A stretch of 21,927 nt of DNA from CBDUVZ01 sp965370805 (GTDB lineage Bacteria; Hydrothermota; Tepidihabitantia; Tepidihabitantales; Tepidihabitantaceae). The stretch covers positions 1-21,927 of the forward strand of contig CBDUVZ010000044.1 in assembly GCA_965370805.1 (NCBI GenBank). The letters run 5' to 3'. How positions within the stretch are numbered: position 1 is the first letter of the stretch; the number at the start of each line of letters is the position of its first letter. The notes under the pieces are model-generated. The model did not search any database. It saw only the letters and a program-made list of their open reading frames with translations, and was not told where the DNA came from. Of this stretch, positions 7,279 through 14,976 are shown piece after piece. The translations under genes and the position numbers were made by a program.

Positions 7279-7552
7279 TACTTCGCCTGCCGGGTCGAAG
7301 CCGGCCGCAGCTCCGCCGCGCAGGCCCGGTCCGGCGACACGGATACTGGTATGGTTGCTCAGGTTCCTTGGGCTCTGGGCAGCGATTACCGCCGCGTACA
7401 GCATGACGGCCGTCTGCCCGTGGTGCGGACAACAGGGATGTCCGGTCGGCCTGGGTGTTGCCGGCATATTCGGCGCGGTCGGCTCGCTCTTCCTGATGCG
7501 CGGCAGGGGCTGGCTGCGAACCCGCTGGCGCAAGCTGACCGGCAGAGCCTGA
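7259..7552 (+). CDS. Small membrane protein with CPWCGQQGC motif
   Basis: An unrecognised protein of up to 97 residues. Residues 29-49 and 62-80 are hydrophobic and look like two membrane helices; between them lies CPWCGQQGC (Cys53, Cys56, Cys61), which could bind a metal(loid) or be redox active. The C-terminus is strongly basic (RGRGWLRTRWRKLTGR). The start is uncertain: TTG 7259 overlaps the end of the thioredoxin-like gene, and no ATG or GTG occurs in frame before the first helix. It is the last gene of the arsenic operon and ends 8 bp before the convergent radical SAM gene. Codon use fits coding DNA. Confidence 0.6.
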   Translation: MRHRKTDTSPAGSKPAAAPPRRPGPATRILVWLLRFLGLWAAITAAYSMTAVCPWCGQQGCPVGLGVAGIFGAVGSLFLMRGRGWLRTRWRKLTGRA

Positions 7553-7560
7553 CGCTGCCG
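7540..7560. terminator. Candidate bidirectional terminator hairpin between convergent genes
   Basis: A perfect 6-bp stem CGGCAG (7540-7545)/CTGCCG (7555-7560) with a 9-nt loop overlaps the end of the small membrane protein gene and abuts the stop of the convergent radical SAM gene at 7561. There is no T-run on either side, so termination is inferred mainly from position. Confidence 0.35.
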
Positions 7561-8454
7561 CTAGAGCCCGCGCATGAACTCCGGTTTGAACCGGTGGTTC
7601 CTGATTGCGTCCTCAAGCTCGGCGACAAGCCGGTCCCTGTCCTTCGGCAGCCGGCCGGCAAGCGGCACGTAATTGGATGCGTGGTTGGACCGGAAGACAG
7701 TGGCTTTGACATCCACCTGTTCGAGGAAAAGCTTCAGTTCCAGCACGAGTTCCTCCGGACCGGGCAGTTCGAACTCACCCGAATCCATCGCCGCGGCAAG
7801 CGGCGTGCCCGGGATCACGGTCACAGTGAGTGCGGAAAGATAGTTTGGCCCCTGGCCGGGCTGCGCTACCGGCCCCATCTGCGAAACCGCCCGGGCCGAC
7901 TCGACCGCGTTCTCACGCCACCGCTTCCTGCCTCCGAGCCCGAGCAGGTAGATAACCGACGACTTCATGCCCGCGGCCATCGCCTTCTTCACCGCATCGA
8001 CCATATCCTGCGCGGTCGCGCCCTTCTCAATCCACTTGAGAATCGCATCCGAACCGGATTCAAGCCCGAGATAGAATATCGAAAGCCGGTGCCGGACCAG
8101 TTCGCGAAGCTCCTCGTCGGTCTTCTTCAGGATATCCCGGGCATTGGCATAGATGCCCACCCGCTGCAGTTCGGGAAAGCTGTCATTCAGCGCCGTCAGG
8201 ATTTCAAGCAGGTATCGGGTCGGCAGCATCATCGCATCGCCGTCGCAGAGAAATGCCCGCCTGACATCGGGCCCGTAGTGGTCCCGCGCCAGCTTGATAT
8301 CTTCGAGCACCTGCTCGACCTTGCGCACCCGGAATTTCTTGTCCCGGTACATCGCGCAGAACCCGCAGCGGTTGTGGGAGCAGCCGACCGTCACCTGGAG
8401 CAACAGCGAATGGGCCTCGGATGGCGGGCGGAAGATGTTGCCGACGTAGCGCAT
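7561..8454 (-). CDS. Radical SAM protein with CX4CX2C cluster motif
   Basis: A 297-residue radical SAM enzyme of unknown reaction. The N-terminal RPPSEAHSLLLQVTVGCSHNRCGFC carries three cysteines, Cys25, Cys30 and Cys33, for a [4Fe-4S] cluster. The spacing is CX4CX2C, not the usual CX3CX2C; from memory, related family members have a similar GC-x4-C-x2-C form, so this is probably normal for the family. IFYLGLESGSDAILKWI is the SAM-binding GLESG region of the barrel, and SSVIYLLGLGG fits a later strand. It resembles YgiQ/coproporphyrinogen-oxidase-like proteins annotated only as 'radical SAM'. It has its own promoter at 8462-8489 with the -10 box 7 nt before ATG, and is divergent from the regulator at 8540. 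Confidence 0.85.
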   Translation of the reverse strand: MRYVGNIFRPPSEAHSLLLQVTVGCSHNRCGFCAMYRDKKFRVRKVEQVLEDIKLARDHYGPDVRRAFLCDGDAMMLPTRYLLEILTALNDSFPELQRVGIYANARDILKKTDEELRELVRHRLSIFYLGLESGSDAILKWIEKGATAQDMVDAVKKAMAAGMKSSVIYLLGLGGRKRWRENAVESARAVSQMGPVAQPGQGPNYLSALTVTVIPGTPLAAAMDSGEFELPGPEELVLELKLFLEQVDVKATVFRSNHASNYVPLAGRLPKDRDRLVAELEDAIRNHRFKPEFMRGL

Positions 8455-8461
8455 TGCCGAA

Positions 8462-8489
8462 ACTCTGCCGCGCCGACGGTGGAAGTCAA
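8462..8489 (-). promoter_or_regulatory. Promoter of the radical SAM gene, leaderless geometry
   Basis: Read on the minus strand, TTGACT (8489-8484) and CAGAGT (8467-8462) are separated by 16 bp, and ATG at 8454 follows 7 nt later. The -10 box is weak, but the -35 and all spacings match the other promoters in the window. No Shine-Dalgarno is present. Confidence 0.45.
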
Positions 8490-8505
8490 GCCCCGGTGTC
8501 CCGGC

Positions 8506-8533
8506 TTGACTGATTCCAGCCGGCGGCTAAGAT
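8506..8533 (+). promoter_or_regulatory. Promoter of the COG2865-like regulator, leaderless geometry
   Basis: TTGACT (8506-8511) and TAAGAT (8528-8533) are 16 bp apart; the ATG at 8540 follows 6 nt after the -10. The TAA of the -10 box is an in-frame stop, so the protein cannot begin further upstream. The -35 boxes of this promoter and the divergent one lie 16 bp apart, back to back. Confidence 0.55.
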
Positions 8534-8539
8534 GGCGTG

Positions 8540-9826
8540 ATGTCTTCTGGCATGCCGGCTGATTTCTCCTCACACGTCCTTGACTGCGGACTCGAAGCGG
8601 TCGACCGACTCGAAGTCGAGCGGCTCCGCCGGGTATTGGCGGCCAAGCAGCCGGGCTCCGACCTGCTCGGACTGCCGGACGAAGAACTGCTGGCGCGCCT
8701 GGGCGTGCTGGTGCAGGAACCCGACTACCGGGTAACGGTTGCCGGTCTGCTGCTCGTCGGCAAAGAGGACGTGCTGAGAAAGGAACTGCCCGGCCACGAG
8801 GCGGTCTATCTCCACATGCAGAAGGAAACCGAGTACGACCGGCGGGTTGATTCGCGCTGCCCGCTGCTCGGCCTGCTTGAGCAGTTCGTCCAGGCGATCG
8901 AGCCGCACAACCGCATTTTCACCCTGAAGATGGGAATGTTCCACTTCGAGATTCCGGACTACCCGGAGGAAGTCTATCGCGAAGCACTGCTGAACGCGCT
9001 GACCCACCGCGACTACGCCCGGTCGGGGCCGGTCTACCTGCGGCACTTCCCTGACCGGCTGGAGATCTCGAACCCGGGCGGGTTCTTCGGAGACGTAAAT
9101 ACCGACAATATCCTCGGCCACGAACCGGTCACCCGCAACCGTCTCCTCGCCGAAATCCTGCAGCGCATCCGGCTGGTCGAACGCGCCGGCGTCGGCGTCA
9201 AGCGGATGTTCCACATCATGCTCTCCTACGGCAAGGAGCCGCCCGACTACGAAACGGCAACCGACTACGTCCGGGTAATCCTGCGCAGCGGCCGGATCGA
9301 GGCCGGGGCCGGGGTGGACGAAATCTTCGCCCGGTTCGTGGCGAATGAACAGAAGCAGGGCCGGGAACTTACCCTGCACGACCTGCTCGTACTCACCTAC
9401 CTCAAGCGTAACCGGGAAATCGACCTGGCCGAATCCGAGCGGATACTCCAGCGGGGAGAAAACGAGTCCCGCGAAGCAATCAATTCGATGACCGCCCGCG
9501 GGCTGCTCGAACCATTCGGACAGAAGAAAGGCCGGGTCTACCGGCTGAGCAAGCGGGTCTACGCCCAACTCCGGAAATGCCTCAGCTACCAGTTGTTCCG
9601 ACGGGCGGAGAGCGCCTATGCCGAGAGCACGATCATGGCCTACCTCGACGAGATGCCCAAAGACAAGCAGTTTGTCACCAACGAGATTGTCCGCACCCTG
9701 CTGCGGCTCAGCCCGCACCAGTCAGGCTACCTTCTCCACAACCTGGTCCGCAAAGGCAGGTTGACCCTGCGCGGCCACGGGCGGGCGGCCAGGTACTCCA
9801 AGACGAGACAACTCTCCGCCTTCTAG
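8540..9826 (+). CDS. COG2865-like regulator: GHKL-type ATPase plus helix-turn-helix, without a full AlbA_2 domain
   Basis: A 428-residue predicted transcriptional regulator. Residues about 140-225 form a GHKL-like ATP-binding domain (HATPase_c_4): YREALLNALTHRDY holds the N-box Asn152, RLEISNPGGF the D/G-box region, and RAGVGVKRM (215-223) the glycine loop. Residues about 270-425 look like winged-helix segments (LHDLLVLTYLKRNREID; ESREAINSMTARGLLEPF; TNEIVRTLLRLSPHQSGYLL). Typical members begin with an AlbA_2/Schlafen DNA-binding domain of about 110 residues; here only some 50-100 residues of the connecting region precede the ATPase, and an in-frame stop in the promoter excludes an extension. 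The targets are unknown; its divergent neighbour, the radical SAM gene, is a candidate. Confidence 0.75.
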   Translation: MSSGMPADFSSHVLDCGLEAVDRLEVERLRRVLAAKQPGSDLLGLPDEELLARLGVLVQEPDYRVTVAGLLLVGKEDVLRKELPGHEAVYLHMQKETEYDRRVDSRCPLLGLLEQFVQAIEPHNRIFTLKMGMFHFEIPDYPEEVYREALLNALTHRDYARSGPVYLRHFPDRLEISNPGGFFGDVNTDNILGHEPVTRNRLLAEILQRIRLVERAGVGVKRMFHIMLSYGKEPPDYETATDYVRVILRSGRIEAGAGVDEIFARFVANEQKQGRELTLHDLLVLTYLKRNREIDLAESERILQRGENESREAINSMTARGLLEPFGQKKGRVYRLSKRVYAQLRKCLSYQLFRRAESAYAESTIMAYLDEMPKDKQFVTNEIVRTLLRLSPHQSGYLLHNLVRKGRLTLRGHGRAARYSKTRQLSAF

Positions 9827-9840
9827 ACGGATTCCCTGTC

Positions 9841-9871
9841 CCCGGCAGCGTCCGACTCAGTCCATGCCGGG
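9841..9871. terminator. Candidate convergent terminator hairpin
   Basis: Inverted repeat CCCGGCA (9841-9847)/TGCCGGG (9865-9871), a perfect 7-bp stem with a 17-nt loop, lies between the regulator stop at 9826 and the end of the convergent propeptide gene, partly inside the latter. No T-run follows. Confidence 0.3.
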
Positions 9872-10495
9872 CGCGAACCGACTCAGGTCCTCCGGATTGA
9901 GCACGAGCCCGGCGAGGTTCTCCTCAATCCGCTCCTGCGCCTTACTGCTCCGGTTGCTCACCGGCGCGGTTTCGAACTCCGCCGGTTCCATCTCCAGGGT
10001 GAAACGCACGCGGGGATGGAACACCAGCTTTTTCTCGCTCGCGTTGTACTGCACCGGCGCGACGAAAACGCTGGCAAGGTTGTACCCGAACATCGACCCC
10101 TGGGCCCCGACCGTGACGATATCGCCGGGATACTCGAACGCGCCGTAGTAGTCCGGGTCCGGGCCGGTGAACTCAGGCGGCCGGTCGTCGGACAGCGGCC
10201 GCGGTTCCTGCACCGGCCGGATGTCGAACTCACCTTCAATCGCCTCGGTCTCGAACTCGTCAAGCACGACCCCGGTCACCCTCATCCCCTGCGGCACAAC
10301 CAGTTGCGCGGTGGCAATCGGCAGCGAAGGGGCTCCCGGTTCCCAGACCGTACCGCATTCGACCAGCCCGACAATCGTCATTCCGTCCGTCACCGAGAAA
10401 ACCAGTTCCTCGCGGTCGAACGCCAGCTCGCCATTCACTATTGTGGCCTGGCTGCAGGCGAGCACGGTCAACAGAACTGCTGCAAGTCTCATCAT
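9857..10495 (-). CDS. Stand-alone secreted protein resembling a C25 (gingipain) propeptide
   Basis: A 212-residue exported protein. After a signal peptide (residues 1-20; LACSQA could instead be a weak lipobox with Cys15) it carries motifs I associate with the gingipain propeptide region: GAPSLPIATAQLVVPQGMRVTGV, the run around FDIRPVQEPRPLSD, and a C-terminal strand with LVFHPRVRFTLEM. It ends at NPEDLSRFAPGMD, about where a fused C25 catalytic domain would normally start. ATG 10495 (or 10492) lies 3 nt after the C25 stop, with GGAGAGGAG in the end of the peptidase gene as ribosome site, so it is translated with the peptidase. It may act in trans as a folding helper or inhibitor; alternatively it is the remnant of a second C25 gene. 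Confidence 0.7.
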   Translation of the reverse strand: MMRLAAVLLTVLACSQATIVNGELAFDREELVFSVTDGMTIVGLVECGTVWEPGAPSLPIATAQLVVPQGMRVTGVVLDEFETEAIEGEFDIRPVQEPRPLSDDRPPEFTGPDPDYYGAFEYPGDIVTVGAQGSMFGYNLASVFVAPVQYNASEKKLVFHPRVRFTLEMEPAEFETAPVSNRSSKAQERIEENLAGLVLNPEDLSRFAPGMD

Positions 10496-10498
10496 CTC

Positions 10499-13066
10499 CT
10501 ACTCCTCTCCCAGCTTCACCAGTTTGCACGACGCCTGCCCTCTTTCGGTCTGCAGGCGGACGTAGTAGATACCGGCCGGGGCCGGGCATCCGCTCTCGTT
10601 CTTCCCGTCCCAGCGCAGAGTATGTCGGCCGGCGCGCATCAGGGCCTGCCTGATCGTCCTGATTGCCCGGCCGCTGCCGTCGTACACGGTCAGCCCAGCC
10701 CGGACAGCGGCCGGCAGTTCGAGATTCAGCGCGACCGATGACTTGAAGTGAGACGGAGCGGTCAGCGTCAGCGCCCGGCCGGGAATCCCGGGCAACTCCG
10801 GCTCGGTTACCGCGCTCTGTCCCGGAATCCAAACGTTCAGCGCCGGCTCGCCGAAGAGGTTGAAAGTGTACATGCACCAGCGATAGACCATTTCGGACGC
10901 CGCTTCCGGCACCAGCGTCGCCTTGCCGAACGCGAAATCCTCCAGGCTTCCGTGGCCCGGAAGGTTGAACAGGCTGGCCACGACACGCTCGACCATCAGG
11001 GCGGAAAGGGTCCGCTGCGGATTGAGACCGGGATTATACCACCCGTAGCGGGAGTTCGTCATCGCCGCCACTCCGCCGCCGCCGGACGCGTTCATGAGGT
11101 ACTCGGTGAAGCAGTCCGACTCGTCGAACGCCCCGATCAGACACGCCATCGACAGCAGGATCGAATAGTCGGTGCCGTTGCTCAGCCCGGATATGTCGCT
11201 GTTCGACAGCTCCCAGCCGTGATTGACTGTTCCGCACCCGAGCGAACTGGCGTCGCCGTGGTCCGCATGAATCCAGATATGCTGTCCCGCGTTCAGAAAG
11301 CTCAGGATATTCGTCTTGTGGTTGCCGGTGTGACTGTCGTAGACCTTATTGCAGGGCCTCATCGCCGCCGGGACGTAGGTAACATCGTAGAACTCCATCG
11401 TCGTCTCGCAAAACGTGCTGCCGTCGAGGTCGAACCCGCCCAGCAGGACGTTCTCAAGATACGGCGCGCTCGAATTCCCGCCGTAGCTGGTAGTCCGGCT
11501 CACGAACCGGTCAACCGACGTCGCATTCGAAGCCGGCACCCGGCCGACATAGACGTCAGGGTACATATCAACCCCGTCGGTCGGTTCGCCGAAGATATTG
11601 TCGCCGTCCCCGTCCCAGGTTCCATCCAGGTCCGAGTAATAGAGGTCGCACGGGATGTACTCGGTCTGCGAATTCACGCGCCCATACGCCAGGCGGCACG
11701 GAACCACGTCGGCGTCGCCGCCGAGCAGCACGTGGGTCGTTGACCAGTCGGCGTACGCGTCCTTGATGAAGTTGCGGATTTTCTCCTGGTTGTCCCGACC
11801 CGGACAGGAAGCGTAGATATCCGAAAGGACGACCACCGTATCGTTCAGTCCCAGGCTCGCTTCGATGAAATCGCTCAGCGGGGCGAAGTGCGACCGCAGG
11901 GCCGACGTAGTAATGGTAACGTGCTCGTAGTCCCCGCTGCCGCCGCCGCCCCAGTTCCAGGTATGCGAGTAGCGGTTATTCCCTTCATTCGATTCGTCTA
12001 TCCGGTCGGTCGAATCCTGGAACGTCATCAGGGTGTGATTTCCGCCGCTGATGCTCGTCTGGTAATCGTCGACGTAGTAGAACACGCCCGGGTTCACCGG
12101 CGGAACGGCATACCACCCGGCAAGCGGAACGTTGTCGAGGTAAAGGTAAATCCAGAACGTATCGGCTGTCGCCGCGTCGCCGACGTTCCGTCCGGCCCAG
12201 TCGATGTAGTTCGTTCCCGGTGGAAGCGGACTCGGAACCGTATGGGTCCCGCTCACATTCGACGGCACAATCGGGAAATCCCATCCCGCCGGCTGGTAGA
12301 AAGTCAGGTCCGGTCCGCTGCCGCCGCTGGTGTTCTTCTGCAGGACGATATCATCGATGTACACGCCTTCTTCCTCGTTCGAGTAGTCCGACTCGAACAG
12401 GAACCCGATCCAGACCTGGGACTGACCGCACAAGTTGCCGAGCGTCGGCACGTTCTTGAGGTCAAAGCTCTCGAACTGCCAGGAGGTATTGCTGCTCGTG
12501 TCGGCGTAACCGTAGAAATACTGTCCGTCTATCGAAGCGCCCCAGTAGAAATAGTCGTACCCGTCCTCGACATCCATCCAGCGGTAGAAATCGGCCTTGG
12601 CGTCGAGCGCACCGCTCAAGCTGAAAGGCCCGTAAACCATCCAGGACCTTGCATCGGGCGGATACGGGCCGGGCGGGCTTACTGTCGACCCGACGCAGTA
12701 GCCGCTCCAGCTCCCGCCGTGGGCGCGATAGTTCTCGTCATCCCAGGTCGGGTCACCGTACAGAGTCCACTCGTTGGGAAAAGCACCTTCGAAATCCTCG
12801 CTCTTGATTATCACCCACGCATCGGTGCCGCGCTCATTCACCCGGAAAGACGTTTGGCTCTGCTTCCTCGGTCCGGGAAGCACACGCTGCGCCGGCTCCA
12901 GGTCGAGCACCTCGCTGCGGACGGACAGCCCGCTACCGGCCACGGAGTTCTCCACCCGGACCGGACCAACAATCGGCACGCCGGGAATCGGCTCGTGGAC
13001 AATTTTGAGCCCGGCCCCGTGCGCGGCCAGGACTATCGCGACAGAACATAAGCAGAAACGAATCAC
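10499..13066 (-). CDS. Secreted C25 (gingipain-type) cysteine peptidase with MAM-like, CARDB-like and sorting domains
   Basis: An 855-residue extracellular cysteine endopeptidase. The signal peptide is residues 1-18. Residues about 88-245 resemble a jelly-roll/MAM-like domain (EDFEGAFPNEW to YIDDIVLQKN), about 250-370 a CARDB-like Ig domain (IDESNEGNNRY), about 380-745 the C25 peptidase with catalytic His603 in IHADHGD and Cys642 in LSMACLIGAFD, and 765-855 a FlgD/Ig-like C-terminal domain (YDGSGRAIRTI, PAGIYYVRL, CKLVKL) of the surface-sorting type. The usual C25 propeptide is absent before the peptidase and instead appears in the next ORF. The start is GTG 13066 with a near-ideal AGGGAGGTGA 4 nt upstream. 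Its own promoter is at 13128-13156. Substrate is unknown. Confidence 0.88.
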   Translation of the reverse strand: MIRFCLCSVAIVLAAHGAGLKIVHEPIPGVPIVGPVRVENSVAGSGLSVRSEVLDLEPAQRVLPGPRKQSQTSFRVNERGTDAWVIIKSEDFEGAFPNEWTLYGDPTWDDENYRAHGGSWSGYCVGSTVSPPGPYPPDARSWMVYGPFSLSGALDAKADFYRWMDVEDGYDYFYWGASIDGQYFYGYADTSSNTSWQFESFDLKNVPTLGNLCGQSQVWIGFLFESDYSNEEEGVYIDDIVLQKNTSGGSGPDLTFYQPAGWDFPIVPSNVSGTHTVPSPLPPGTNYIDWAGRNVGDAATADTFWIYLYLDNVPLAGWYAVPPVNPGVFYYVDDYQTSISGGNHTLMTFQDSTDRIDESNEGNNRYSHTWNWGGGGSGDYEHVTITTSALRSHFAPLSDFIEASLGLNDTVVVLSDIYASCPGRDNQEKIRNFIKDAYADWSTTHVLLGGDADVVPCRLAYGRVNSQTEYIPCDLYYSDLDGTWDGDGDNIFGEPTDGVDMYPDVYVGRVPASNATSVDRFVSRTTSYGGNSSAPYLENVLLGGFDLDGSTFCETTMEFYDVTYVPAAMRPCNKVYDSHTGNHKTNILSFLNAGQHIWIHADHGDASSLGCGTVNHGWELSNSDISGLSNGTDYSILLSMACLIGAFDESDCFTEYLMNASGGGGVAAMTNSRYGWYNPGLNPQRTLSALMVERVVASLFNLPGHGSLEDFAFGKATLVPEAASEMVYRWCMYTFNLFGEPALNVWIPGQSAVTEPELPGIPGRALTLTAPSHFKSSVALNLELPAAVRAGLTVYDGSGRAIRTIRQALMRAGRHTLRWDGKNESGCPAPAGIYYVRLQTERGQASCKLVKLGEE

Positions 13067-13127
13067 TCGGTCACCTCCCTTTCAGAACCTGGTAAAGAAA
13101 CTCAAAGACAGGACTGCGCTCCGCGTG

Positions 13128-13156
13128 ATTCTAGGAGAATCAGACCAGAATGTCAA
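13128..13156 (-). promoter_or_regulatory. Sigma70-like promoter of the C25 peptidase gene
   Basis: On the minus strand, the perfect -35 TTGACA (13156-13151) and TAGAAT (13133-13128) are separated by 17 bp. The predicted transcript has a leader of about 55 nt containing a strong Shine-Dalgarno, unlike the leaderless promoters elsewhere. It lies downstream of phoR, separating the peptidase unit from the phosphate locus. No U-tailed terminator is seen after phoR. Confidence 0.7.
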
Positions 13157-13212
13157 AATCCGAAGGTCAAGTTGAAATCCGCACTTGAACTTCGGGGTTC
13201 GGTTTCTGTTCT

Positions 13213-14976
13213 TCAGACGCTGCTCGTCGGCAGCACCACTGTGAACCTGGTACCGACTCCGGGATCGCTCGCGACTTCGACCTTGCCGCCGTGCAGCAGC
13301 ACGATGTGCTTGACAATCGCCAAGCCGAGCCCGGTTCCACCCAGCTTCCGCGACCGTGCTTTGTCAACCACGAAGAACCTCTCAAAGACCCGGGGCAACT
13401 GCTCCTTCGGGATTCCAATACCCGTGTCAGCGACCGTTGCTTCGACCCGGCCTTGCCGCCGGGCAATCGAAATCATGACCTCGCCCCTGTCGGTGTACTT
13501 CAAAGCATTGTCAATCAGGTTGATGAACACCTGTTCCAGCTTGAACGGGTCGGCTTGAATCGGCCCGCCCGCATCGTCAGCTTCGAGCTTCAGACTCAGA
13601 CCCTTGGCCTCAAAGCGCCGCTCGAAGACCTTCATTACGTCTTCTATCAGGTGCCGCAGGTCCACCGGTTCGGGCCGCAGTTCCTTGCCCGTTTCCTCCA
13701 GCTCCGACAGCAGGAGAAGGTCCTTCACGATGTCGGTCAGCCGTTCGGTGTGGCGTTTGACAATCTCAAGATAGCGGCGGTTCTCCCCGGTGACCGATTC
13801 TTCCATCGTTTCCAGGAAGCCCTTGATTGCAGTCAGGGGGGTCCTCAGTTCATGGGAGACATTCACCACAAGGTCCTTCTTCATCCGAGCCAGTTCCTTG
13901 ATTTCGGTGATGTCGTGCAGGGTGATTACCGTCTCCCGTTTGGATTCGATGAACCCGGCGCTGCAGATGTAGCTCCGTCCGTTCGCTTCCACTTCGGCTG
14001 CCCACGTCGGGGCCTCCGGTCCGACGTTTCTCACGAACTCCCCCAGCCTGAAGTCCCGGCTGACTTCCCAGTGATACCTGCCTTCGAGTTTCCCTCCGCC
14101 GGTGAGCCGGGCCATGCTTTCGTTGCACAGCTTTATCCGACCGGTCTCGTCGAGCACGACCAGGCCGGCCTGAATCGAGTTGACAATCGTATCCAGGGCT
14201 TCCTGCTGATGTGACCGCTCCGCCACCAACTGTTTGATTCCGGATGCCATCTCATTGAAGCCGTCAGCCAGGTCCCCGAATTCGTCCTTCCCTTTCAGCG
14301 AAACCCTCACGTCGAAATCCCCGGCCCCGATCCGGCGCGAAGCATCGGTCAACTCGGCAATCGGCCTGGAAATCCCCCGGGCAAACAGCAACGCCAGCAG
14401 CAGCGACAGCACAACGACCGCTGCCTCAACCAGAAAGATATCACGGCCCAGCCTGACGAGCAGCTCGTTCACCTGGCTCAGAAACAAGCTGACCCGCATC
14501 ACCCCGACGACCTTCCCCGCGTGTCTGACCGGGACCGCAACGTACAGCATCTCCTGCTGCACCGTCCGGCTGAAACGCACCGCACTCCCGACCCCGCCTT
14601 TGCCGGCCGCGATGATTTCCGGTCGGGCACTGTGATTCTCCATCGCCGCGGGGTCTTCTTCTGAATCCGCAATCACGACCCCGGCGGTGTCGATGATCGT
14701 AATCCGGGTTCCAGTCCGCTCACCCATCTCCTGCACCAGCAGGGCCACTTCGTCGAGTTCTCCGGCAACAAACCGGGACCGAACCAGTTCGTCGAGGACC
14801 ACCGCCTGGTTCTCGAGGTCGGAACGCAGAGTGTTGATATGGCAGGTGCGCACAGTGCCGAGTGAAATGAACAGCATCGCGGAAGCGACCACGAGAACAA
14901 CCAGCAGGTATCCGCCGAACACCTTCCAGAAAACCGACACTCTCATCGCCCGGCTTCCGTCCCGTGCTGTCTTCAT
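13213..14976 (-). CDS. phoR: Phosphate-regulon sensor histidine kinase PhoR
   Basis: Inner-membrane sensor kinase of 587 residues that should phosphorylate PhoB. Membrane helix 1 is about 15-40, an extracytoplasmic region 41-175 (CACHE/dCache-like; RITIIDTAGVVIADSEED), and helix 2 about 179-199. Then HAMP (200-252), PAS (258-355), HisKA with phospho-acceptor His375 in VNVSHELRTPLTAIKGF, and HATPase_c with N-box Asn486/Asn490, DTGIG (517-521) and GGTGLGLAIVKHI (547-559). The large periplasmic domain is larger than E. coli PhoR's, which has almost none, and resembles Gram-positive and deep-branching PhoR. The start ATG 14976 overlaps the phoU stop (ATGA). A later ATG at 14946 is less likely. 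It is the last gene of the pst operon, far from phoB. Confidence 0.93.
   Translation of the reverse strand: MKTARDGSRAMRVSVFWKVFGGYLLVVLVVASAMLFISLGTVRTCHINTLRSDLENQAVVLDELVRSRFVAGELDEVALLVQEMGERTGTRITIIDTAGVVIADSEEDPAAMENHSARPEIIAAGKGGVGSAVRFSRTVQQEMLYVAVPVRHAGKVVGVMRVSLFLSQVNELLVRLGRDIFLVEAAVVVLSLLLALLFARGISRPIAELTDASRRIGAGDFDVRVSLKGKDEFGDLADGFNEMASGIKQLVAERSHQQEALDTIVNSIQAGLVVLDETGRIKLCNESMARLTGGGKLEGRYHWEVSRDFRLGEFVRNVGPEAPTWAAEVEANGRSYICSAGFIESKRETVITLHDITEIKELARMKKDLVVNVSHELRTPLTAIKGFLETMEESVTGENRRYLEIVKRHTERLTDIVKDLLLLSELEETGKELRPEPVDLRHLIEDVMKVFERRFEAKGLSLKLEADDAGGPIQADPFKLEQVFINLIDNALKYTDRGEVMISIARRQGRVEATVADTGIGIPKEQLPRVFERFFVVDKARSRKLGGTGLGLAIVKHIVLLHGGKVEVASDPGVGTRFTVVLPTSSV

Noticed and set aside
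7351..8562. 403-codon + strand frame over the radical SAM gene
   Set aside because: Antisense to the radical SAM gene, which has the cluster motif, promoter and start; no protein family features in the shadow.
11888..13051. 387-codon open frame on the + strand inside the C25 peptidase gene (similarly 10748-11743)
   Set aside because: Antisense shadow of a strongly recognisable gene in high-GC DNA; no domains and Arg/Pro-rich composition.
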